Shown one piece after another: positions 21,940 through 30,883 of a stretch of DNA of 43,302 bases. Within the stretch, counting starts at the first letter, position 1, and every line of letters starts with the position of its first letter. The position numbers and the translations under genes were made by a program. The stretch is from a virus. The stretch covers positions 1 to 43,302 of IMG/VR virus record IMGVR_UViG_3300022223_000010, one strand, 5' to 3'. The notes beneath the pieces are model-generated. The model ran no database searches. It was given only the letters and a program-made list of their open reading frames with translations, and was not told the origin of the DNA.

Positions 21940-22321
21940 GGCCGACCGCATCCGCGAGATGCTGCAGGACAAGCTCGAGCGATACGAGGCCGGGCTGTAC
22001 GGGCTGATCCGCGACATCCGCAAGCTGCTCCCGCACATCGGGCGCGACGAAGTGAAGATGGCGCTGGCCAAGGTGGACATGGCCGCGTCGGCGATCGACG
22101 CGCTGATCCGATCGGATCCGAGCGACCAGGACACGGAGCTGCGCGGCGTGTACGCGGCAAGCGACCAGCTCCTGCTCCTCCGCGCCGACCTGGAGCGCAA
22201 GACGCGCGCGGCGGTCCACAAGGAAGAGCACCTGGAGCACGAGGGTCGCCAGGTGCGCGCGCGCCACGTGCGCGAAGAGCTGGAGCGCGAGCTGGGTCAC
22301 GGGCTCGGCGGGGAGGATTGA
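21932..22321 (+). CDS. Small helical late protein (129 aa)
   Basis: Unrecognised. Charged, highly helical, with a coiled-coil-like C-terminus rich in Glu, Arg and His (ARHVREELERELGHG). The start overlaps the previous gene. Small helical proteins occupy this place in other Mu-like phages. Confidence 0.55.
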   Translation: MPEADRIREMLQDKLERYEAGLYGLIRDIRKLLPHIGRDEVKMALAKVDMAASAIDALIRSDPSDQDTELRGVYAASDQLLLLRADLERKTRAAVHKEEHLEHEGRQVRARHVREELERELGHGLGGED

Positions 22322-22322
22322 T

Positions 22323-22706
22323 GTGGGCGCCGACCAACTCCAGGCGTGGGAGCGCATCCTCCAGTCACCCGTCGCGGCCTCTCTCCTCCTCCTCGGCGCC
22401 GTTGTCGTCCTCGCCGGGATCGTGCTCGCCTGGGCCGGGCGCCTGTACGAGGAGAACCGCGAGCTCAACCTCTGGATCCGCGAGCACCTCGAGGCCGAGG
22501 GCAGGCTCGGCAGCGTCCTCGAAGACATCCGTCCCCTGCTGGAGCTGGTAAATGGACGACGTCCGGCGGTGGATCGAGATCTGGTGGTTGCGGATCAAGG
22601 CGGCGCGGCTGGAGCGTCGCGCGCGCCTGCTCATCCCTCAGTTGCGCGCGGCGCGGCTGCGGCAGGAGACCCAGAGCCGGATGCGTCTCCTGGAGGTGGC
22701 TCGTGA
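22323..22706 (+). CDS. Membrane-anchored coiled-coil protein (127 aa)
   Basis: A membrane segment at about residues 15-38 (SPVAASLLLLGAVVVLAGIV) is followed by a charged helical region (RLYEENRELNLWIREHLEAE). It resembles the short TM-plus-coil proteins (DUF2730-like) of Mu-like phages or an inner-membrane spanin. GTG at 22323 is the start. The last 50 residues run over the gene at 22552 in another frame; whether they are translated is uncertain. Confidence 0.55.
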   Translation: MGADQLQAWERILQSPVAASLLLLGAVVVLAGIVLAWAGRLYEENRELNLWIREHLEAEGRLGSVLEDIRPLLELVNGRRPAVDRDLVVADQGGAAGASRAPAHPSVARGAAAAGDPEPDASPGGGS

Positions 22707-22725
22707 TGCGGGCTTCCAGGGGTGA
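22552..22725 (+). CDS. Short Trp/Arg-rich protein nested in the preceding gene (57 aa)
   Basis: ATG at 22552 is preceded by GGAG at good spacing. The product starts MDDVRRWIEIWWLRIKAARL and is strongly basic and helical. It overlaps the gene at 22323-22706 in a different frame, an arrangement seen with spanin pairs, but no lipobox is present. No family is recognised. Confidence 0.5.
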   Translation: MDDVRRWIEIWWLRIKAARLERRARLLIPQLRAARLRQETQSRMRLLEVARDAGFQG

Positions 22726-22731
22726 GGCGAC

Positions 22732-23184
22732 ATGGCTCATTCACGCGACCTGCGCGGCCGCGCTCGTGCTCTCTATATCAAAGGATGGAGCTACCGCCAG
22801 ATCGCCGAGGATCTGGAGGTGGGCAAGACGACACTGCTGCGCTGGTGCGACCAGGAGGGCTGGGACGAACTGCGCGCCCAGGACCGCGCCATCGAGCGGG
22901 AGAGCCGAGCGCTGCTGCTCCGCATGCTCGGCGCGGCCCAGGAGTCAGGCGACGCCCAGGCCACGTATGCCGCGGTCAAGGCGGCGAAGCTCGCCGGCAT
23001 CGAACTCGGCGCGCCGGAGCCCACGGGCCCGAGCCCGAAAGAGTGTGCGGTCATCTTCATCGACACGCTCGCCCGTCATCCGGACATCGGGCCGGTGGTC
23101 CGCAAGTACCGGAACGAGGTCATCCGGCTCTTCCTGCAGGACGTGGAGCGCATGGAGCCGCGCGTCGCGGAGCCCGCGCGATGA
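22732..23184 (+). CDS. Terminase small subunit, DUF1804-like (150 aa)
   Basis: An N-terminal HTH (LYIKGWSYRQIAEDLEVGKT, followed by TLLRWCDQEGW) fits the DUF1804 and gp27-type small terminase proteins of Mu-like phages. The remainder is helical. It directly precedes the large terminase gene, the normal order. It should recognise packaging-site DNA at the left end of the phage. Confidence 0.75.
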   Translation: MAHSRDLRGRARALYIKGWSYRQIAEDLEVGKTTLLRWCDQEGWDELRAQDRAIERESRALLLRMLGAAQESGDAQATYAAVKAAKLAGIELGAPEPTGPSPKECAVIFIDTLARHPDIGPVVRKYRNEVIRLFLQDVERMEPRVAEPAR

Positions 23185-23286
23185 ATTCGGCCGCAAACCC
23201 GTTGCGCAACGGGGTAGCAGCCGCGAGGCGGACGCAAGGCGCCTCCTACCGCCCCCCGCAGGGTCGCGGGGCATACAGGGCGATGT

Positions 23287-25071
23287 ATGAGCCCGGCCGA
23301 TGACCTCGAACGCGCGCTCGCCGCGGCGCTTCCCGACGCCGAGCCCGACGAGGCGGCGGAGCTCGAGGCGGAGCTCGAGGAGATCCGGGCCGCGGCGCGC
23401 GCATACCTCGGACTCGCGGCCGGCACACCGCTCGGGGAGATCCAGGCCAGGTTCGCGCGGAGCCTGTGGGACTTCTGGATGTTCTTCTTCCCCGACTACC
23501 GCACGGACGAGCGGGGCGTCGAGGTCCCGGGCGCCGCGTTCCATGAGGAGCTCGCCGCCGAGCTCCAGCGCATCGTGCTCGACGGCCGGCCGGGTGAGGA
23601 GTTCGCGGCCGCGTATCCCCGTGAGCACGCCAAGAGCGTGTTCGCCTCGTTGGTCGACCACCTCTGGGCTCACGCGAATGCGCTCCGCCGCTTCGGGATC
23701 ATCTTCAGCGACACCGACTCCCAGGCGCGCGAGTTCCTCGACGACACGCGCGTCGAGGTCGAGACGAACGAGCGCCTCCAGGCGATCTACCCCGAGTTCT
23801 GCGAGTGGGCGCGCGAGCCGCGTGCGAACCGTCTCGCGTTCGGGAACGGGACCATCCTCATGTGCGCCGGCTCCGGCAAGTCGGTGCGTGGCGCGCGCAA
23901 GGGCAAGCAGCGACCGGACATGATCACGCTCGATGACATCGAGAACGACGAAGAGGTCGAGAACCCCAACCGGAGGAAGAAGAAGATGCGATGGTACAAC
24001 CGGGTCGTGAAGAAGCTCGGGCGCGCGGCGGTGCTGGTGATCGTCGGCACGATCCTGCACGCCGAGAGCTTCCTGGCCCAGAAGGTTCCGGACGACTCGT
24101 CGACCTATGCGGCGCTCGTCACCGAGCCCGTGAACCAGGAGCTGTGGAACGAGTGGGAGCGCGTCTTCCACGACCGTTCGCTCGCGGATTCCGAGGCGGC
24201 GGCGCGCGCGTTCTACGCCACGCACCAGGTCGCGATGGACGCGGGCGCCGAGGTGCTGTGGCCCGCGCGGTTCAGCCTGTACGAGCTCATGGTGGAGCGC
24301 GCCGAGGATCTCGCGTCGTTTCTCAGTGAGCGTCAGAACAAGCCGTTCGACCCGAGCGCATCGTGGTTCCCGGAAGACCGCATCACATGGAGGGCGCTTC
24401 GTCCGAAGTCTCCCGACATCGAGGAACTCCCGCCGGAGAGCGACATCATATTCTCGGTCGCGTTCTGGGACCCGTCGCGCGGCACATCCAAGGGGGACAC
24501 CAGCTCGCTCGTCCGACTGGATTGCTATGCTGACGGCAGCCGGCATGTCCGTGAGTCGGAGACCGACCGGATCCCGCCCGAGGCGGTGATGGAGTACGGG
24601 ATCGGCCTGCACAAGCGCCGTCCCTTCAACGTGTGGGGCGTCGAGAAGGTGGGCCTCAGCTCCTACGACGAGACGCTGCAGAAGCTCGGCACGCAACTCG
24701 GGCTCATGCTGCCCATCGTGCCGCACACGCCGACAGGCAACAAGGATCTCCGGATCCGCTCGATGCGTCCGGCGATCGTGGCGGGCCAGCTCACGTTCGA
24801 CGACGGGCTCCCGCTCGAGGCGAAGCGCCAGCTGAAGTTCTACGGCGCGGGTCACCCGAACGACGATTTCCCCGACGCGGTCGACGCGGCGAACAAGGTG
24901 GCCGACGAGTACCTGGCCGACGTGACGGCGGCGTCCGCGTCGCGCGACGCCACGGACGAGGAGCTCGCCCAGGACCGCTCCACCCTGCTGGGCCGCGCCT
25001 CGCTGCGGGACGAAGAGCCCGACTGGCCGCACCGCATGGCCGACCGCGTCGGCGCACTTCGCGCGCTCTGA
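23287..25071 (+). CDS. Terminase large subunit (TerL, Mu gp28-like, 594 aa)
   Basis: An ATPase domain with the unorthodox Walker A of Mu-like TerL (AYPREHAKSVFASLVDHL), a Walker B-like MITLDDIENDEEV, then a RNase H-type nuclease domain starting SVAFWDPSRGTSKGDTSS (first catalytic Asp) and ending in DDFPDAVDAAN. Length is usual. It cuts phage DNA during headful packaging and drives it into the procapsid. ATG at 23287 follows a GC-rich stretch of about 100 bp with a CCCGTTGCGCAACGGG palindrome. Confidence 0.9.
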   Translation: MSPADDLERALAAALPDAEPDEAAELEAELEEIRAAARAYLGLAAGTPLGEIQARFARSLWDFWMFFFPDYRTDERGVEVPGAAFHEELAAELQRIVLDGRPGEEFAAAYPREHAKSVFASLVDHLWAHANALRRFGIIFSDTDSQAREFLDDTRVEVETNERLQAIYPEFCEWAREPRANRLAFGNGTILMCAGSGKSVRGARKGKQRPDMITLDDIENDEEVENPNRRKKKMRWYNRVVKKLGRAAVLVIVGTILHAESFLAQKVPDDSSTYAALVTEPVNQELWNEWERVFHDRSLADSEAAARAFYATHQVAMDAGAEVLWPARFSLYELMVERAEDLASFLSERQNKPFDPSASWFPEDRITWRALRPKSPDIEELPPESDIIFSVAFWDPSRGTSKGDTSSLVRLDCYADGSRHVRESETDRIPPEAVMEYGIGLHKRRPFNVWGVEKVGLSSYDETLQKLGTQLGLMLPIVPHTPTGNKDLRIRSMRPAIVAGQLTFDDGLPLEAKRQLKFYGAGHPNDDFPDAVDAANKVADEYLADVTAASASRDATDEELAQDRSTLLGRASLRDEEPDWPHRMADRVGALRAL

Positions 25072-25093
25072 CCCGCGGGACGAGGACGACGGC

Positions 25094-26521
25094 ATGAGCC
25101 TGCGCGAGCAGCTGGCGGACCGGTTCTTCGGCGACGTACTGGATCGGCGTGTGGAGGCACGCGTCGAAGCCCTGCGCGGCGCATCGAATCGCTCGCGGCA
25201 GGTCGAAGGGTTCCGCCGTCTCACGGACGTGAACCGCGACCTCAATCCGGTGACGCACGATCGCCAGCGCGAGATCGCTGTCTATCTATACACGTACAAC
25301 CCGCTGGCGCGCCGCATGCTCGAGACGATCCGCGAGTGGATCCTCGGCGAGGGCGCGACGGTCACGTCGCCGCATCCGCGCACGCAGGACTACCTCGACG
25401 GATTCTGGACGGACCGCGTGAACCGCTGGCCGATCCGGCTCTGGGAGCAAACGCTCGAGTTGTTCCTGATGGGCGAGCGGTTCTGGCCCGTGTTCACCAA
25501 CCAGTTCAGCGGGCTCATGCGCTTCGGCGTGACGGATCCGGCATCGGTCAAGGAAGTGGTGCTGGACCCGGACAACGTAGAGGTCGCCCTGGGCGTCGTG
25601 CTCAAGAGTCGCCCCGGCGTACCGGAGCGCCGCTACCGCGCCGTGCTCACCGCGGCCGAGACGGATGTGCTCACAGGACCCGGGCTGCGCGAATGGGAAG
25701 CGCTCACCGACGGCGAGTTGTTCATCTCGCGCATCAATCGGCTCTCGACGCAGAGCCGCGGGATCAGCGAGATCTTCAGCCTCGCCGACTGGCTCGACGG
25801 CTACGAGCAGCTGCTGTTCAGCATCCTGCAGCGCGAGCAGGCGAACGCCCAGGTGATGTGGGACGTCGAGCTCCAGGGCATGAGCGACGAGGACATCCAG
25901 AAGTGGCTCGAGACGCAGAGCTATCCGAAGCCGCTCTCGATCCGTGCGCACAACGAGAAGGTGAAGTGGGAGCTTCAGGGCCCCGCGTTCGGCTCGAGCT
26001 CGAACAACGTGGAGCACGCGCGCCTGTTCCGGAATCACCTGCTCGGCGGGATCGGCATCCCCGAGCACTGGTTCGGCGGTGGCGGCGACGTGAACCGCGC
26101 GACGGCGGCCGAGATGGGCACGCCCACCGAGAAGAGCCTGACGGCGAAGCAGCGCCTCGTGAAGAACATCATCGAGGAGGTCATCGAGGCCCAGGTCGCG
26201 CGCGGCATCGAGTACGGCGCGATCCCCGACGATGACGAGGCACGCGAGTTCCAGCTCGAGTTCCCCGAGCCGTCGACGAAGGATCTGACGAAGATCAGCT
26301 CGTCGCTGCAGCAGTTCGCCACCGGACTGTCCATCGCCGCCCAGGAGGGGTGGGTCGATGACGCGACCGCGGTGCGCGTCATGACGAGCCTGCTCCAGCA
26401 GACCGGCGTCGAGGCGGATCCGGAGGAGATGCTCGCGCGCGCCCAGGAGCAGAAGAAGGAGCGGCTCGCCGATGAGGCCGCGGCGGCCATGGACCGCCGT
26501 CTGCGCGTGGTGGGCACCTGA
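25094..26521 (+). CDS. Portal protein (DUF935, Mu gp29-like, 475 aa)
   Basis: The N-terminal VTHDRQREIAVYLYTYNPLARRM-like region, the central ISEIFSLADWLDGYEQLLFS (split as ISEIFSLADW and LDGYEQLLFS) and the C-terminal helical tail fit Mu-like portal proteins. The gene lies in the TerL-portal-F order of Mu-like phages. It forms the dodecameric channel through which DNA enters and leaves the head. Confidence 0.88.
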   Translation: MSLREQLADRFFGDVLDRRVEARVEALRGASNRSRQVEGFRRLTDVNRDLNPVTHDRQREIAVYLYTYNPLARRMLETIREWILGEGATVTSPHPRTQDYLDGFWTDRVNRWPIRLWEQTLELFLMGERFWPVFTNQFSGLMRFGVTDPASVKEVVLDPDNVEVALGVVLKSRPGVPERRYRAVLTAAETDVLTGPGLREWEALTDGELFISRINRLSTQSRGISEIFSLADWLDGYEQLLFSILQREQANAQVMWDVELQGMSDEDIQKWLETQSYPKPLSIRAHNEKVKWELQGPAFGSSSNNVEHARLFRNHLLGGIGIPEHWFGGGGDVNRATAAEMGTPTEKSLTAKQRLVKNIIEEVIEAQVARGIEYGAIPDDDEAREFQLEFPEPSTKDLTKISSSLQQFATGLSIAAQEGWVDDATAVRVMTSLLQQTGVEADPEEMLARAQEQKKERLADEAAAAMDRRLRVVGT

Positions 26522-26523
26522 CC

Positions 26524-27339
26524 ATGGCCATGTCTCCCGCGGAACGTCGGCGCCGTGCCGTGCGCGCGATCCAGAACGCACGCCGCCGCCGTGGGCTCCA
26601 GCGCGACGAGCACGTGGAGCGCGTCGTCGGCTCGCTCGCCGAGTTGCAGCAGAAGATCCGGATCACGCTCGCCGGGCAGCCGTCGGAGTTCGACGCTGCG
26701 CACCTGCCGGCGCTGCTCCGCGAGGTCGACGCGCACCTCGAGCGCTGGGAGCGCGTCGCGCGCGGTGAGGTCGCCGACGCCCTCGGCGCCGCCTGGGATC
26801 TCGGCGGCGAGATCGTGGACGCCCCGTTCGCCGCGGTCGGCACGGCGCTGCCCGGCGTGCTGCTGCCGCCCCACCTCCTCGACGAGCTCGTGGCCGACGG
26901 CGTGGCGCTCATGGACGGCGTCGGCGTGGTCGCACGCAAGCGCATCCACCAGGCGCTCGAGCGCGGACTGCTGGGTGGTGCCACGCCGCACCAGGTCATG
27001 GAGGACATCACCGCGACGCTGAAGGGTCCGGGCCCGTTCCGCTACGTGACGTTCCGGGCCGAGGTCGTGGTGCGCACCGAGATGGGGCGCGTCCAGTCGA
27101 AGGCCGGGCACCGCAGGCTCGAAGACGCGGCGGCCGTCGTCGACGGGCTCCAGAAGGAATGGGTCTGGAGCGGCAAGACGCGCATCAAGCATCAGGCGGT
27201 CAACGGTCAACGCCGCGCCGTCAGCAAGCCGTTCTCCGTGGGCGGCGAGGAGCTCATGTACCCGCGCGACCCGGCCGGATCCGCGGCGAACACGGTGATG
27301 TGCGGATGTGAATCCGTCCCCTGGATGGACAGTTGGTAG
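26524..27339 (+). CDS. Minor head protein, Mu F (gp30)-like (271 aa)
   Basis: The C-terminal half contains EVVVRTEMGRVQSKAGHRRL, then KEWVWSGKTRIKHQAVNGQ and FSVGGEELMYPRDPAGSAAN, then CGCESV, the signature of the SPP1 gp7 / Mu F head-morphogenesis family. It begins 2 nt after the portal stop. A few copies are thought to sit inside the procapsid and be ejected with DNA. Confidence 0.88.
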   Translation: MAMSPAERRRRAVRAIQNARRRRGLQRDEHVERVVGSLAELQQKIRITLAGQPSEFDAAHLPALLREVDAHLERWERVARGEVADALGAAWDLGGEIVDAPFAAVGTALPGVLLPPHLLDELVADGVALMDGVGVVARKRIHQALERGLLGGATPHQVMEDITATLKGPGPFRYVTFRAEVVVRTEMGRVQSKAGHRRLEDAAAVVDGLQKEWVWSGKTRIKHQAVNGQRRAVSKPFSVGGEELMYPRDPAGSAANTVMCGCESVPWMDSW

Positions 27340-27365
27340 TCGAACCCGAACCGAAGGAGAGCAAC

Positions 27366-27632
27366 ATGGCACCGTCAACACAGCCGATCCCGCCCGAGCT
27401 GCTCAAGCACGTGGAGTGCCCGGCGCTCAAGAACGGCAAGCCCGTGATGGAGACGAAGAAGCGGCGCGGCGAAGACATCGAGGTCGAGGTCACGCGCAAC
27501 GTCGAGCCGAGCGAAGTGGTGCGCTGGGTCGTGCGCGACGACGTGGTGCACGTCGTCACCGATCAGGGCCGCAAGTACTCGGGCCGCGCGCCGAAGGGCT
27601 GGACGCCCCCGGCCGACGAGGCCGCGGCGTAG
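27366..27632 (+). CDS. Small structural-operon protein (88 aa)
   Basis: Unrecognised; the protein starts APSTQPIPPELLKHVECPAL and is basic with a beta-rich middle. ATG at 27366 follows GGAG at good spacing. It sits between the head-morphogenesis and capsid genes. Confidence 0.65.
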   Translation: MAPSTQPIPPELLKHVECPALKNGKPVMETKKRRGEDIEVEVTRNVEPSEVVRWVVRDDVVHVVTDQGRKYSGRAPKGWTPPADEAAA

Positions 27633-27671
27633 CGCGCCCGGCACCCTCTGAGCACGAGCCAGGAGAGCACC

Positions 27672-29996
27672 ATGCCCAGCCCACTCTCGAAGGACAGCCT
27701 CGAAGCGCGCGTCGACGCGGTGCGCCGCTCGATCTGGAGCCGGAACGACAAGGTCTCGGACGAGGCCGTGTCGTGGATGATCCTCGATATCTATGACGAC
27801 TTCGCGGTCGTGCGGCAGGGCCGCGATCTGCTGAAGGTCCCCTACGCGTTCGACGCGAATGGGGTGGCCGTGCTCAGCGAGCCCGAGGAGGTCACGCTCG
27901 AGCTCGTGCCGGTCAAGGCGAGCATGGTGGGCGACGCCGTACTCGTGGCGGCCGAAGGCGAGAAAGAAGGGTGGACGTGGGAGGTCGTGGTCATCGAGCC
28001 CGGCCGGGCGCTGCACAATGACTACTACCCGGCCGAGGTGCTGGCGGCCGCGGTCGAGCTGTTCGCCGACTGCAAGGTCTATGCGTTCCCGGAGACGCGG
28101 CTCAGTCACCACAAGAACCCGCTCGACAAGAAGTGGGACCGCCAGGTCGCCTGGCTCGAGAACCCGCGCATCGGCGAGCACGGAGAGATCCGCGCCACCA
28201 TGCACTTCCTGCGCACCCCCGCAGGCACGTTGGCCGAGCGCACGCGCAAGGCGCTCGTCGCGGGGTGGGAGCGCAACGACGCGCACCTGCTCGGCCTCTC
28301 CATCGACGCGCGCGGCACGGTCATCCCCGTCCAAACCGATGCAGGCGCCGGACGCCTCATCGCATCCATCACCGAGGTGCTCAGCACCGACATCGTCGTG
28401 AACCCCGCCGCCGGCGGGAAACTCACCCAGTTGGTGGCGTCTGCCACCGCAACCGAGGAGGAACCGATGGATCCGCAGATCAAGAGACTGTGGGATCTCC
28501 TCCAGGCCCGCCGGCCGGAAGCCCTGCATGGCCTGGACGAGAAGACGGTGACCGCCGAGCAACTGCTCGCGGCCATCCCCGACGACATCGCACTCGCGCC
28601 GGTGCGCGAAGGCGAGGAGACGAAGAAAGAACAGCCCGGCGCGCAGCCGGTACAGGCCGCGGCCGACGGACCGAACGCGACGGACATCAAGCTCACCGCC
28701 TTCCTGGTGCGCGACCTGGTGCAGGCATCGAAGCTGCCCGACCTCGCGCAGAAGCGGCTGCGCAAGCGGTTCGCCGGGCTGGTCGCCGAGGAGTCGGAGA
28801 TCCAGGCGGCCATCGACGCGGAGCGCGACTACCTCGCCGAACTCGCGCCCGCCCGTGTGGCCGGGCTCGGCGGCGAGCGCCAGGGCGCCGGTATCCAGGT
28901 GGGTGCCGAGACCATCGACCGCTTGCAGGCGGCCATGGATCGCGCGTTCGGGCTCGTGCCGGAGAACGAGAGCCTGCGCACCATCGCGCCGCTCGGGTTC
29001 CGTGCGCTCTACGCGGAGATCACCGCCGGGCAGGATCCGGACGTGACCGGCATCCTCTCGCCGACCGCGCAGCAGGCGATGCTGCAGGCTGCCTTCACCA
29101 ACGCGACGCTGCCCCAGGTCGTGGCGAACTCGATGCACCGCCGCCTCACGCGCGACTACCGGGAGCTCGACTACCGGGAGCGCGAGATCATCAACGTGGT
29201 GCCGGCCGCGGACTTCAAGCAGCGGCAGGTGCAGCGCATCGGGTACTTCGGCGATCTGCCGAATGTCGATCCCGAGACCGCGGACTACGCGGAGCTCGCG
29301 GCCTACGGCGAGGAGTTCGAGAACTACGCCGTCGGCCAGAAGGGTGCCGTCGTGACCATCACGCGCAAGCACATCATCAATGATGACGTGGGCGCGTTCG
29401 CGAAGGTCGCCGGCCGCCTCGGCCGCTCCGCGCGCCGCACGTTCGCGAAGTTCGTGTGGGACTTCGTCGTGTCGAACCCGGCGATGCAGGACGCCAACGC
29501 GTGGGCGAGCGTCGCCCACAGCAACCTGGTGACCACGGCGCTGTCGCTCGCCAACCTCACGGCGATCCGCGGGCTGCTGTACAACCAGACCGAGCTCACC
29601 TCGGCCGAGAAGCTCGGACTCGAGCCCTATCTCCTGGCCGTGCCCATCAACCTCGAGGACCTCGCGATCCAGATCAACCAGACGGATCGCGTGCCCGGTT
29701 CGGCCAACAACGACGCGAACCGCTGGTACCACAAGTTCGGCCAGAACAACGAGCGCATCGTCGTCGTGCCGTTCTTCGCGGACGCGAACGACTACGCCGT
29801 GTTCGCCAACCCCGCGGACGTCGACATCATCGAGGTCGCGTTCCTCAACGGGCAGGAGGAGCCGGAGCTCTGGGTCGCCGACATGCCCACCGTCGGCCAG
29901 ATGTTCACCGCCGACAAGCTCCAGTACAAGATCCGCCACGAGTACGGCGGCGTGCCCGTGGACTTCCGCGGGTTCGTGAAGGGCGTCGTCCTCTAG
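27672..29996 (+). CDS. Prohead protease / scaffold / major capsid fusion (774 aa)
   Basis: Residues 1-265 look like a prohead protease-type domain (EPGRALHNDYYPAEVLAAAV, later FPETRLSHHKNPLDKKW). About 266-420 is a charged helical region expected of a scaffold. About 420-774 resembles an HK97-type major capsid protein, with DYRELDYREREIINV and later SLANLTAIRGLLY. The fusion is continuous, with no frameshift. An internal ATG at 28467 (codon 266) has GAGGAGG five bases upstream, so a shorter scaffold-capsid product could be made from the same mRNA. This combines in one gene what Mu does with I/Z/T. Confidence 0.8.
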   Translation: MPSPLSKDSLEARVDAVRRSIWSRNDKVSDEAVSWMILDIYDDFAVVRQGRDLLKVPYAFDANGVAVLSEPEEVTLELVPVKASMVGDAVLVAAEGEKEGWTWEVVVIEPGRALHNDYYPAEVLAAAVELFADCKVYAFPETRLSHHKNPLDKKWDRQVAWLENPRIGEHGEIRATMHFLRTPAGTLAERTRKALVAGWERNDAHLLGLSIDARGTVIPVQTDAGAGRLIASITEVLSTDIVVNPAAGGKLTQLVASATATEEEPMDPQIKRLWDLLQARRPEALHGLDEKTVTAEQLLAAIPDDIALAPVREGEETKKEQPGAQPVQAAADGPNATDIKLTAFLVRDLVQASKLPDLAQKRLRKRFAGLVAEESEIQAAIDAERDYLAELAPARVAGLGGERQGAGIQVGAETIDRLQAAMDRAFGLVPENESLRTIAPLGFRALYAEITAGQDPDVTGILSPTAQQAMLQAAFTNATLPQVVANSMHRRLTRDYRELDYREREIINVVPAADFKQRQVQRIGYFGDLPNVDPETADYAELAAYGEEFENYAVGQKGAVVTITRKHIINDDVGAFAKVAGRLGRSARRTFAKFVWDFVVSNPAMQDANAWASVAHSNLVTTALSLANLTAIRGLLYNQTELTSAEKLGLEPYLLAVPINLEDLAIQINQTDRVPGSANNDANRWYHKFGQNNERIVVVPFFADANDYAVFANPADVDIIEVAFLNGQEEPELWVADMPTVGQMFTADKLQYKIRHEYGGVPVDFRGFVKGVVL
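28455..28469 (+). promoter_or_regulatory. Internal ribosome-binding site and start in the capsid fusion gene
   Basis: GAGGAGG (28455-28461), AACCG and ATG (28467-28469) in the frame of the fusion gene form a strong translation start exactly at the border of the protease-like and scaffold-like regions. Confidence 0.6.
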
Positions 29997-30010
29997 CGGG
30001 TGACGGCGTA

Positions 30011-30029
30011 GCGGCTCGGGGGGAGCCGC
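30011..30029 (+). other. GC-rich hairpin after the capsid gene
   Basis: GCGGCTC, five G and GAGCCGC form a perfect 7-bp stem 14 nt after the capsid stop, without a T-run. It could stabilise the capsid mRNA or attenuate downstream transcription. The rest of 29997-30207 holds no gene that I can support. Confidence 0.45.
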
Positions 30030-30207
30030 GGGCGGGAGTGCGGCGCCGTGGATGGGCGGCGCCCCTCCCCCCGAATCCCCCCACCCCTGCGGGATGATGG
30101 CCAATGGAGAGCGATGGGGAACGCCCTTGCCCCGTCGTCCGGTGCGATGAACACCGGGCCCCGGTTCGACTCCGGCATCTCGCACTACACCACGACGCGG
30201 AGCACGC

Positions 30208-30882
30208 ATGCCACTCAACAACCTCTCCGAGTTCCAGGCTGCGGTGGAACGGCACGTCCAGGACGACGCGAACGTCCTCGACGCCGCCGACTACCAGCAG
30301 CACCTCGAGGACGCCGCGCGCCGCCTCTCGCGCATCGAGCCGCGTGAGGTCGTCCTCGACATCGCCGGTGACGGCGGGTTCGACTATGCGCTGCCCGCGC
30401 CGTTCGATCCGGATTTCTCGCGCGTGCTCCAGGTCGAATACCCCGCCGGGCGCCGCGAGCCCGAGTACGTCGATCATCTCGACTGGACGCTGTACACGGA
30501 TCCGGCCGGCACGGCGCTGCGGTTCCGATACGCGTCACCCGCGGCCGCGGAGGTGATCCGCGTCACCGTCACCGCGAGTCACGAGATCACGGCCGTGAGT
30601 ACGACGGTGCCGGTGGCGCGCCAGGACGCCGTGGTGCTCATCGGCGCCGCGCTCAGCTGCGAGGCGATCGCGTCGCATTACTCGAACACCGGCGACGCGA
30701 CGATCCTCGCCGACTCGGTGGATCACAAGAGCAAGGCGGGCGACTACGCGAAGCGCGCGAAGCGCTACATGGAGCTCGCCACGGAGCTGCTGCCCGTCGC
30801 GGTACAGGGCGAGGTGCAGGCCGGCAGTGGCACGACCTCACTGGCCGAGTCGCGCAACTTCCTCACGCATCCGGAGCGCTGA
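30208..30882 (+). CDS. Head-tail connector candidate (224 aa)
   Basis: The position after the capsid gene and the layout (N-terminal helices, about 80 residues of strands, then a C-terminal helical region with DYAKRAKRYMELATELLP) fit head completion / connector proteins such as Mu gp36-like or HK97 gp6-like adaptors. No single motif proves it. Confidence 0.6.
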   Translation: MPLNNLSEFQAAVERHVQDDANVLDAADYQQHLEDAARRLSRIEPREVVLDIAGDGGFDYALPAPFDPDFSRVLQVEYPAGRREPEYVDHLDWTLYTDPAGTALRFRYASPAAAEVIRVTVTASHEITAVSTTVPVARQDAVVLIGAALSCEAIASHYSNTGDATILADSVDHKSKAGDYAKRAKRYMELATELLPVAVQGEVQAGSGTTSLAESRNFLTHPER

Positions 30883-30883
30883 C

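Noticed and set aside
30110-30190. tRNA-like sequence with GGTTCGACTCC and a 7-nt loop hairpin
   Set aside because: The T-arm-like and anticodon-like hairpins lack a matching acceptor stem and the loop lacks U33, so no tRNA is called.
22945-30221. Very long minus-strand ORFs (766 and 948 aa) opposite terminase and capsid genes
   Set aside because: Antisense artefacts of third-position GC in the late genes; no motifs or ribosome-binding sites.
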